Part shown: piece by piece, positions 43,868 to 55,800 of the stretch
Layout of the letters: the number at the start of each line of letters is the position of its first letter
How positions within the stretch are numbered: the first letter of the stretch is position 1
From: Hexactinellida sp. DTS-2022
Lineage: Eukaryota; Porifera; Hexactinellida
Direction of reading: 5' to 3'
Length of the DNA: 64,000 nucleotides
NCBI GenBank assembly: GCA_028753945.1
Contig: JAPNXP010000009.1
Span: 1-64,000, forward strand
The notes under the pieces: generated by a model
Told to the model about the DNA's origin: nothing
Database searches by the model: none
Seen by the model: only the letters and a program-made list of their open reading frames with translations
Translations under genes and position numbers: made by a program

Positions 43868-46800
43868 TCACTTTGCGTCGGGCCGGTGGGGTCTGGGGGG
43901 GACCACAATGGTCCCGTGGGTCCGGACGGGGGGCACAGGGGGGACAGAAGTTATAAAACTGTCCGCACCTAAACAAATACAACACATAAACATGGCAACA
44001 CGTTATAAGCTATGGAATGTATGATTTGTCACCAGGAGCTCCCGCGACTGTGATTGGTCGGTTGTTGGGCAGAATGGGCGGGGTTTTCTTCCTGACGGCC
44101 GCGATGACTGGCGGCTGCAGCTCGTTGCTAGGGAGCTAAGATAGGAATGTTAGGAATGTTAAGCCACAGCTGTAGTGCTATGGCACATACCTTATGCACT
44201 GTAGCGTAGACAGGCATGCTTCTGTTGTTTGAGATAGCGTGAGAGGTGTCTAGTCAATAGTAAACAGTAAATAGTAAACAAATAAGCAAACACAAGTTAA
44301 GAGGCTGCATACCTGTGTTGAGCTGTGTTGCTAGGGAGTCCTCATCCGATATTTCGCTCTCTTGCGACCCCGAGTCGTCTGAGTACTGTACCGCGTTCCC
44401 CTATAATAACAACAACAACAACAACAACAACAATAATAACAACAACAACAACAACAACAATAATAACAACAACAATAATAACAACAACAACAACAACAAC
44501 AATAATAACAACAACAATAATAACAACAACAACAACATACCTTGCGTATGGCGGCGTTCAGAATGCCCTCTATGGACACCAAGGATCTCAGCTCTGGCTG
44601 CTGATTGGCTGGCTGGGTGCGGGTGCGGGGCCGGATCGGGGGTCTGGCGCCCGAAATCGTGTGAGACCGGGGATGCGTTAGGAGCTCTGGAGAGAGGCGT
44701 TTGATTGGCTGATGTGTTAGGAGCTCTGGAGAGAGGCGTTTGATTGGCTGATGCGTTAGGTCTGGAGAGAGGCGTTTGATTGGCTGAGGGGAGCGAGTGG
44801 TGGGGCGAGGGGGCCGTATAGGCTTGGGATCAGTTGCCTCCTAAACACAACAACAACAACAGTAATATGATTGTTGTTGTTTAAGAACAAAGAGAACTAA
44901 CGAGACACAATGACTGTGCCAGAGGTGTAGTTGCCTTGGATACAGCCTTGTAGATAGGGACGTCGGTATCGGAGTCTGATTGGTTGGGACTGGAGGCGTA
45001 CACGGTCGCGGGTCGCTTGGGCTTGTTGGGTCTGACGGGCCGCGCGGAGGGCAGGAGGGGGGCGTCCAGTTTAAACGCGTCATCAGCCTCGGTCTGCTCC
45101 AGGAGGGACTCGGGCGGGGGGGCAGATTCCGCGGCGCGGGGGCGCGAGGGGAGAGGGGACCGATTGGCCGGCAGGGGGGCCCGGCGGAGGGGCAGGTTAA
45201 GGAGCGGGAGACCGGCCAGGGGGAGCGAGTCCTGTCCAGCTATGTTCAGCTACAAACATAGGTTAATAGGCATAGGCATAGGCTACATAGGCATAGGCAT
45301 AGGCATAGGCTACATAGACATAGGCATAGGCTACATAGGCATAGGCTACATAGGCATAGGCATAGGCATAGACATAGGCATAGGCATAGGCATAGGCTAC
45401 ATAGACATAGGCATAGGCTACATAGGCATAGGCTACATAGGCATAGGCTACATAGACATAGGCATAGGCTACATAGACATAGGCATAGGCTACATAGACA
45501 TAGGCATAGGCTACATAGGCATAGGCTAGGCATAGGCATAGGCTACATAGACATAGGCATAGGCATAGGCTACATAGACATAGACATAGGCATAGGCATA
45601 GGCTACATAGACATAGGCATAGGCATAGGCATAGGCTACATAGACATAGGCATAGGCTACATAGGCATAGGCATAGGCATAGGCTACATAGACATAGGCA
45701 TAGGCTACATAGGCATAGGCTAGGCATAGGCATAGGCTACATAGACATAGGCATAGGCATAGGCTACATAGACATAGGCATAGGCATAGGCTACATAGGC
45801 ATAGGCATAGGCATAGGCTACATAGACATAGGCATAGGCTACATAGGCATAGGCTACATAGACATAGGCATAGGCATAGGCTACATAGGCTAGGCATAGG
45901 CATAGGCTACATAGACATAGGCATAGACATAGGCATAGGCATAGGCTACATAGACATAGGCATAGGCTACATAGGCATAGACATAGGCATAGGCTACATA
46001 GGCATAGGCATAGGCATAGGCTACATAGGCATAGGCATAGGCATAGGCTACATAGGCATAGGCTACCTCAAGTTGCGGACTGAGTATCTCGCTCTGGAAT
46101 CTCTTCTTGACGGCGGCTACGATTGTCCCCCAGGAGTCCTCAGCAGATATTCTAACGAACTTACCGTCGATCTGACAGCCGTCCAGTCTGAGCAGCCGGG
46201 CCGCCTCGGAGAAGTCGGACAGGCGAACCTGAATGCAGCTGCTATCCAGCACCTAGCGAGGGTATCATAACCTGAGTGAGGTGTTATGGCTATAGCAATA
46301 GAGCTATAGCAATCCTATCAATAGAGATACTCTCGTTATAACGAAGTGCTTGGGACCTGTGAATCCCTTCGTTATAAGCGGATAATAATTGATGCATTTA
46401 GTGCTCTGGGGGAAATCTTCATTTCGTTATATCCGACTAGCATATAACGGGAGTTCTGTAGATAAATCTACTAACTTTGTATAAAGGATGAAACAATTAA
46501 TGAATATGTTACGCCCGCTTATAGCTTGCTTTTAAGACATGTCTTTATGTTATAAAGCACAGATATCTAATGTCCACTGGTGTTATTATGTTCCTATCTA
46601 AGCTACCGTACCATCAGTCCATAGAGACCAGTAGGCAGATAGGATCACTAACCTTAACAGCTGTTACCCTCCCTATCCCTCCTACGAAGGCTATGACGGT
46701 CTCCAGCAGAATGCTAGCTCCTGGGGACTTGTGCCCGTCTATCTCTAGCAGCACCGAGTTGTCCAGCGGCCCCAGGTCAGCTGTTATCGCCGCTACGCAC

Positions 46801-49800
46801 TCCAGCAGCTTATCCTCCTCCACCTAGCCATATACGGTATGGTAACACAAGCGGCACATGGAATGTTAGGGAAATGAGGTTATTTAATTATGGACATTCA
46901 AAGGAGAAATAGTTGTGTTCATAATAGAGAGACTTCATAATAAGCGAACTCAACTTAATACAACCCCTATGTAAGTTGTTAAATTGGGACCATAGGGCTT
47001 GTTCATAATAAGCAGACCTGACTGTAAAGCAAAGACAATATTGACTTGCTATACAGTAGAAGTACTATTTCAGTCCGCATCAAAGCCTTTTCAATACAAA
47101 AGACACAGGTTAATAACTTAATACGAATTCAGGATAAGGAGTACACATCTTATGATCCCCTGATGTACGTACCAACAAGCCAACAAGCTTAGAGAGAACA
47201 GACAGTACGTACCATGACGTTATCGCAGGCTAGATACGCCACGACCGGTCTGTGGTCTGAGGCCTTCAGTTCGGAGCGTCGGTAGCAGAGACAGCTGCCC
47301 TCACTCCAGCTGTGATTAGCGACAGGGTCAGACTCTCCTAATATGAACAGGCCTTTCGTGCGCTTCTTCAGCTCCAGGAACTTGTAGCGCGACACCTATA
47401 TACACACATAGCAATAGTACATAGCCGTTACTAGGTGCGATAAGTGAATACAGTAGATACCAGATAAAAGAACATACGGGATATAAGAACACCGGTTATA
47501 AGAATATCGGTTATAAGAACACCGTTATAAGAACATGCTGGATATTTGAACATTCTACTGGAAAACGGTTGCCATATACCCTATATAATATATACCGGTT
47601 ATAAGAACACTATATGCAGTTCCCTACGATGTCCTATAACCGGTATGCCCTGTACATAAGACAGGGGACAGACAGACACCTTATCCTCCACACTATAGTT
47701 CCGGTTACACCTCCAGAGGACCCGATCTGTCCAGGCCGGGATCCGCTGCTTGTCCGAGGTGTCGTAGCGGTCCGTAAACACGTCGTACTTGAATGTGGGA
47801 GGGAACTGAATGTCCCCCTCGGAGAAGCCGTGGAACACACACCCGTCCCAGATCTGGGTTCGCAGCTGGTCCGCCTTTAGCAGCTCTGTGTAGTTCCGGC
47901 TCTGGATGTGCGCGTGCACCTACACAACAACAACACAATAACAACAACAACCAGAGGTTTATCAGGAGCCATACGCCCAGAGGGTATAAATTGGGATATG
48001 TTTGCGTTTAGGAACGCGAAAACTGCAAAAGTCCCCATAGAGTAATACAAAACTAACCTTTTAGGCGTACAAAAGTTATACTATAGTGACCTTAGGACAG
48101 TTCAATTCTACTCCTGCATAATACCCTGTATACACAGTAATAAGCTGATCCTTATACCTCAGGGCGTATATGCATAGGGACAGGAATAATTGGGGCTTTA
48201 TAAGTCAGATTAATTAGTCAGGTTATTACCGTACTAACTGTATTATAAACTGTAGGAAAGTTGGTCAGTTTGCTCCATACTTACAGTACTAATCATACCA
48301 TAGTAGGTAATGTAGAACATGGTTAATATGGCTGTACCTACTGCTATTATCATAAGGCACTAGGTACACACGAGTATACACAGGAGGGTCCATAGATATA
48401 ACCAGGCAACCAACCTGGTCCCTTGGCATGTCTATCCTGTAGTTGAAGTCCCCGCACCAGAACACATAGTCCATATCCTGGAGCATGATAGGTCCGCACC
48501 GCGACGTGAACTCCAGCTTGCGACACGCCTCTATGTAGTCAGCGTTGCGCTCGCTCACCTTGTCTTGGTGCGCCGCAAAGTGAGAACACACGAAGCAGTA
48601 GCGGGCAGCGCGCACCTAGTTATTATGCCATTAGATATATAGGCTATAGGCAGGGAGTTATAAGGCCATTAGATATAGTAGGATATAGGCAGGGAATTAT
48701 AAGGCCATTAGATATAGTAGGAGATAGGCAGGGAGTTATTATGCCATTAGATATAGTAGTCTATAGGCAGGGAGTTATTATGCCATTAGATATATAGGCT
48801 ATAGGCAGGGAGTTATAATGCCATTAGATATAGTAGGATATAGGCAGGGAATATACATAGAGCGAGACACTCCTAAGGAGTAGGATTTAGGGGAGAAAAA
48901 TCTAAAATTACAGCTGTGCCGACAGCATGTCATTTGGAGGCACTATTAGTGTTTCATACAGGATATGCATACAAGGGGGGCAATCTGGGTTATGTAAATT
49001 CTCAAGGGGGCATAAATTAAACTTTTAGTGTAAGTGGTTTTTCTAGGGGGGGGGGGGGGGGGTTGGGGGCACTTGAAGGAGCAGAGGGGGCAAATATCCC
49101 CCATATAACCCCCTGTATGAAACCCTGACTATATGTTGGTCGTTGGTTGATTGAGAATGCCCTCATAATCACATAACACTAACCTGCACATACACCCCTA
49201 TGGACCCCTTGTTGCCCGCCTTGCCGGACATGCCGGTCTTAACCACACACACATCGGTGTCTCTGACCGCATCTACCAGCTCCTGCTTGATGAACAGATA
49301 CAGACAGGTCCCGACCAGCTGTTCTGCGGTCAGCAGGTGGTAGGGATGTCGGGCCGACAGCACTGAGGTGAGCTCTTGTTCCCAGGCGTCTCGGTGCGAG
49401 GAGCTGGTGCTTATCAGGTTCTTAGTGGTTATCTGGACCAGCTCCTCGAAACCTAAGGTCCATGGTACTTATGCTAGTTATAGTACACAAGAGTACAGAC
49501 AGTATATGCCGGATATAAACACACCGGTTATAAGCACACTATATTGGAAAACGGTTTCCATATACCCTATATAATTATATGCAGATCCCGACGATGGTTA
49601 TAAGAACATCGCCGGGCATTGCATATAATGTTGTTATATTAACCGGCATAAAATATATAAGGTATATGCCAACCGTTTTTCAGTAGAATGTTCTTATATC
49701 CGGTATGTTCTTATAACCGGCATCTACTGTAGCATGACAGGAACCTGCATATACCGGAACTAACGGCTATAGTTCCATATTAACATAGCACATACCTATG

Positions 49801-52800
49801 GCGAAGAGGTCGGGGGGCGGCTGGTCGGGCGTGTTCAGCCACTCACTCAGAGAGCTGGCTTTGTCCAGATAGCTCCTGGTGTGCTTACCGCCGTTAACAT
49901 TATACGTGGCTATCCCTATTGAGAAGGGCCTGTGGAGAGAGAACTCGTCGGCTCGCGAGGAGAGGGCACGAAGGAACGCCAAAGGCTCCTGGATAGTGTT
50001 CTTGCCTAGAGACACACAGGGTAGTATCAACTCATTTTACTGTTACCAACTCATTCAACTCATTCAAGAAAATGAGTTGATTCTGCCAACTCAAATTGAG
50101 TTTATACAACCCTGCTAGAGACACACAGGGAGATAGGAATGCGTAACTTACCACAGGATTAGTTCAAACGGTACGTAACTTAATATTATTGTAATTAGAC
50201 CCCCTCCCTATGTCACGCTTATATACAGTAGGGCCTGTTTATAACGGCACTCAAGGGACTAGCCATAATAGTCGTTATAACAGGTGATCGCTATACACAG
50301 GTTGATATAATATGGGAAGTCATGTGGGGACCTATTATAAGTGCCGTATATAGAGGGTATACTATACAGTAAACTCCCGTTATAACCAAGCGGATATAAC
50401 GAAATAACTGCTTTTCCCCCAGAGCACTAAATGCATTAATTAGTATCCGCTTATAACGAATATCCGGATATAACGAAGTGATTTACCTCCTTGGGGCACA
50501 GTGTGGCATGTGGTCTCGTGAATTTCGAAATATCCAGAATAATCCACTAAGTATCGCAATTGTTAGCGTTAGGTATTGAAAGTTGGGCAAATAGCATTAC
50601 AGGTAAACCTCCCAAAGCGGCACCCATCGGGAGAATAATTTTGTGCCGCTTCTCGGAGGTGCCGCTTTGGGAGGTTTTACTGTATATCGTAACTTGCAAG
50701 TTCGGCAATTGACCATGTTGACCTATACTAATTAGCCGTTATAGACCATACTATTATAACTGTCTGTCCCATTGGTACGGCTATAACTGTATGTCCCATT
50801 GTATATTACCCAGTAGTGTGTTCCCGTTGAGGATGCTCTTAATCCCGAAGCAGGACTGTCCCAACAGGAGCGAGAACCCCTCCCCCATGACCCCCTCCAG
50901 CTGTCCGGCCTTGAGGGCCCGCGCGACGGACGCCCCGGTGTCCGAGAGCTTGCTCTTGGTGTGCGCTGAGTGCAGGGCCGTGGTTCCCGTGAACAGCCGG
51001 GACAAGTTGTTCCCGTTGTGGTGCCATAGCGAGGAGAAGGCCTCCTCTATCCGACCCTCGCACTGCGCGGCGCGATCAGCTGACTCCTCCTGAGGACAGG
51101 TGTCTCGGAGCAGCTGTTCCGTCTGGGCCGTGGCCATCTTGAGACCTGCAACAGGAACTAACTTAGGCGCCAGGTTAGTTCCTATAGAGCAGCCTACCTC
51201 TATATAATAGCTAGGATATGGTACTATGTATTTAACCTTCGTATAATGCGTTCGACTTATCCGGAATTAGTATTAAGTACTATGCCGGTTATAAGCACAT
51301 CGTCGGGAACTGCGCTTAATGTGCTTTAACCGACAGGGTATATATGGCAACCGTTTCCCAACATAGTGTGCTTATATCCGACATCTATTGTATTAACCAA
51401 TATAATTTGTATTGAAAACGCTTTGAAGGGGACTGAAATAGTGTCGTATTAACCGTGTTCCTACTAACGAGGTTATACAGTACTATGGAATTGTACCATT
51501 AGAGATACCATTACATATCCGTATCCCTTACCGATGTATGTTTGCAGGGCATTGGTCCTGTCCAGACAGTCGAAGCAGTTGGTCCTCACGACCCCTGCCT
51601 GTGCCGACACCACCAACACCTCTCCACTGGCCCTGTCCCGCTTCTCGTAGAAACAGCTGTTCGCCTGCACCTGGTCCAACAGCTGCGAGTTCCATAGCAC
51701 GTCCAGCTTGTCTCTCTTCCCGCCCTTGCACAGCTCAAGGAAGTCGAAGTTAACGTATCTCAGCTGATCCCTGAACTCAGAGGTCGCCTTAAGGTGCTCC
51801 CTGAACTCGCTCTTGAGCTGGTGCTCCGACTCTCGTATCCCTGTTACCGGAGAGGGCAATAGGAATGTTGTATGACACATGTTGTTATAGAGGGGGGGCT
51901 GGGATTTAATCCCCCACCCCAGGAAAGATGCCCCCACCTCAGGAATTGTCTTATTTTGGCCTATACATGTTATGCTGCTCCTTTATCCAAGGGAACAGTC
52001 TGTTCTAGGAAAGTTTCCCCACAAGAAAAAATTTCTGTATCAAACCCTGATGACAAACGTTATAGAGGTTAATAGAAATGTTGTTATAGAGGTTAATAGA
52101 AATGTTGTTATAGAGGTTAATAGAAATGTTGTTATAGAGGTTAATAGAAATGTTGTTCTTACAAATCTTACAACTAAAATTCACCTTCTAAAATTTACCC
52201 AAATTGTTGCTAACAGACTTATTATGTTCTTACAAATCTTACAACATGCAACACGTTCTAAAATTCACCCCAAATTTTACAATTTTACAAAAAAACTGGA
52301 CTGCTACACAATCGGGACACATTATGTGTCTTAAGACATACCATAAGGCGAGAGTGGTAACCATGGGGAAACTAACTTCACGAGGTAATAATATAATTAA
52401 TAATAAGTATTTATTTTGGGATATATTACGGATTAACCTTTCCATACAAATAATGGCCACGGGATTAATGTGTATATGCCTTGAGTGAAAACTTTCTAAA
52501 TAATTTCTGAAAATTAAATTACTTCTGAAGGCGGATAGGAGTGAAACTAGCTAAATTACCCAATGGAAATATCAAATTAGTGCCTTTAATGGGATGTGAA
52601 AGTTAGTAATAAAACTCGCATTCTCAAATTACATAGATAATCACGCTAAGCATATTCTGAGAAAGTAACAGAATATTCATTAGCAAATACATTGCTAGAT
52701 ATATGTGTGGTCATTTGTATTAGAACGGCGTATAATGCAATTGATTCCAAAATATATTCAAAATGAATACAAGTGTATAGTTCATCCTATATTTAGAATT

Positions 52801-55800
52801 GGAGGGATAATGATTATAATAAGATATTCAAGTTATGACAATGGTTGTAGATTAAGTTCATTAGTTTGTTTAAAAATAAATATAAAACTCTTAAACTCAT
52901 AATAGAAAACTAAATACGTGAACTGTTCAACTGCTACCAAATAAATTTATTCATAATTCCCTGGCACAATTAAATTTACCTAAATTAAATTATATTATTA
53001 TTGTTGTTTATTTGTTGTTTCAGTGTGTCAGCTAAATATAGTTGCCTGTTCTAATTTAACTGCTTTAATTAGAACTTAATTTACGCTCCTTTTGGATTAT
53101 GATTTTTGGTAATTTTACTTAGGAGCGGGAAAATTTGGAATCTTCTCCTATACCATAACATTAATTGTGATTAATATTGGATCAAACTAGGATTAGGAGC
53201 GTATTTACAATGCCTGTATATACACTATTCCACAAGTGTGTTCTCTACCTATGCCTAAACCGGACAATAGTCCATTTTATAAATACAAAACTGACCCAAC
53301 AGGTCCAGGACTAGCACCCGTCCGTACCTCCCGCATAGCTCCCTAAAGTGCCGCAGGAATGCGGGCGTGGTGCAGTGGAACCGCCGCGTGAAGCTTATTC
53401 TGTTCTGCTCCACCTGGTAGCTGCGCTGCTCCCAGAAGAGAGGCACCGATCCGCGGATCTACACAACGCAACAGACAATTGGAATGCATAGCTACAGCTG
53501 TAGTACATAATGGGCATAGTGATTATGGTGGGACATGGGATTATCACTATATTCAATATATCACTATGTTACAAGCTGTATGTATATCAGCCAAACATAA
53601 ATAACCAAACATTTATGTAGACCCCTCCCATTGTCATATACAGGGAACTCTCGTTATAACGAAGTGCATGGGACCTGTAAATCCCTTCGTTGTAACCGGA
53701 TATTCGTTATAACCGGATTATAATTAGTGCATTAGTGCTCTGGGGGAAATCTCCATTTCGTTATAAGCGGTTATCTCGTTATACGCACTAGCTTATAACG
53801 GGAGTTCCCTATACTACAGTATACCACACTATGCCCTATGACTATGAGACAGCTGTTATTCACACAGGTTACCTGTAGGAATGAGGCGAGTAGGCCCTCC
53901 TCCGGGACGGACACCAGCTGTTCCGTCTCTGCGAACACCGCCACTCTCCCCTCCGAGTCTATGCCCCTAGTGGCCAGGCGGGAGCCAGCCCGGGAGCAGC
54001 TCAGCCGCGTAAGCAGGCAGCACCGGACCTAACGAGTGTATATGTGTATGTAGTATGTAGTGTATTAGTATACCTAGCTGTATACCGTATATACTCTAAT
54101 AGTAGCCCCTATTCGAATAATCGCCTACCTCCAATAATAGCCCCCCCCCCCCCCAAATTAACAAATACAAATTTACTACCGGTACCCAGAGTAATTATCA
54201 ACTGACTATACTAAATAAATGGTATCAACATGTGATATTCTCGAAAAGTCACAATAACTATTGGTCAGAAAATGGCCTAAAAAACAAAAATCGCCTAGGC
54301 TACTATTCGAATAAATACGGTATGTATAGTGTATTAGTGTATGTAGTGTATAGATACCTAGCGTGTATATAATGGTTAGTTCTTGTTTACAATAGTTAGT
54401 TCCGGTTACAATAGTTAGTTCCGGTTAGAGTTGACTCACAATGTCTAACCTGAGCTGAACCCGAATATACAATCTTTTCCTCTGCGAAACCGCACACCAG
54501 TTCAATAAGCCAATCAGCTGTTGATATCCCGAACTGGTGAAATGACGTCATGAGATATTTGTTCCACACAAAGCTGGGGTTTGGCGCCCGGGCCCGGGGG
54601 GCTTGTCTCGAGGCGGGACGGGTCAGGTCCCATCGGGGGCAGCCCTCCGGACTCCAGGAGAAATAGAATACCTAGGGACACACCCTGTTATAGCTGTACT
54701 GTAGATACCGGATATAAGAATATTATACTGGAACCGGTTGCCATATAGCCTGTATAAATTATGTCGGTTATAAGAACACTATATGCAGTTCCCGACGATG
54801 TTCTTATATCCGGTATCCACTGTATTATCAAATTAACTAGTCAGTAGTTCTCGTTAAAGTGTACACTAGGAGACCGTAGAAATATGCTCGTATTAAGTAT
54901 TAACCGGAGTCACTTGCACTTGCATGGATTTGTATAGGCTAGGGGAATTAAACCTTGTATCCTTATAAACCGATATTTCCTTTATCCGTGTTCGTATTAA
55001 CGAGAGTCTACTATTTGTAGAATTGTTTATGTTTACTACTCATAGTAACCACTGGGGTAGATTGGAATGCGAGATGTGCTTCTACAGATATTCTACGAAT
55101 TCTATCACTCAGCATTTAATCCTACTAAGTCAGGAATTTCTGTAGAATACAATTGTATTGTGTCTCGTGTAAGGAGTATAAAGTATAAAGTGTAATGTGT
55201 ATAATGTCTATAATGTCTATAATGTCTATAAAGTGTAATGTGTAATGTGTAATGTGTATAATGTCTACTGAGCATTAGTTCAATTTGATAATAACTTTCG
55301 TTTATTTCATTATAATTACAGGAAACAGTAGCATATTAATAGAAAGCAAATAGAACTATAATAATCATAGATTGGACATTAATGTAGTTACATAGTAGCA
55401 TAGTGAATAAGCACGATAACTTATTGGTATTATTTGTAAGAAAGCTATTATTAGCAAGCCCGTATAGTAGAATAGTACTATATTTACGTACGAACTTTGT
55501 TTGTCATCTCTTTTCAAAGAATAAACAACTCGCGTAAATGAGGAGTCACTAATTGGCGCCTAATTTAGATTTGTTGTGTTTGGCGCAAAAAATTAGAAAT
55601 TAGGAGTTTGGCGCCTAAATATTAAGCGGGCTCACTCTATCGAAACCCTCTTAATTAATTGGTCAAATAACCTGAACAGAACAATCTGTATACAGTAGAA
55701 CCTCGTTAATACGAACACCAACGGACGGTAAAATATGTTCGCTTTATCCGGAGTTCGTATTAACCGGAGTAATACCCATTGAATAGCCATTGCAGGGACC

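Noticed and set aside
44315-44704. Poly-Asn and poly-Thr ORFs
   Set aside because: The AAC/AAT intron repeat read through; the flanking minus-strand exons are clearly synaptojanin.
45246-46252. Ala-Tyr, Leu-Cys and Gly-Ile repeat ORFs on both strands
   Set aside because: Artefacts of the TAGGCA hexamer array in synaptojanin intron 15.
52170-52490. AT-rich ORFs in synaptojanin intron 6
   Set aside because: No domain, no codon bias, inside an intron whose flanking exons join in frame.
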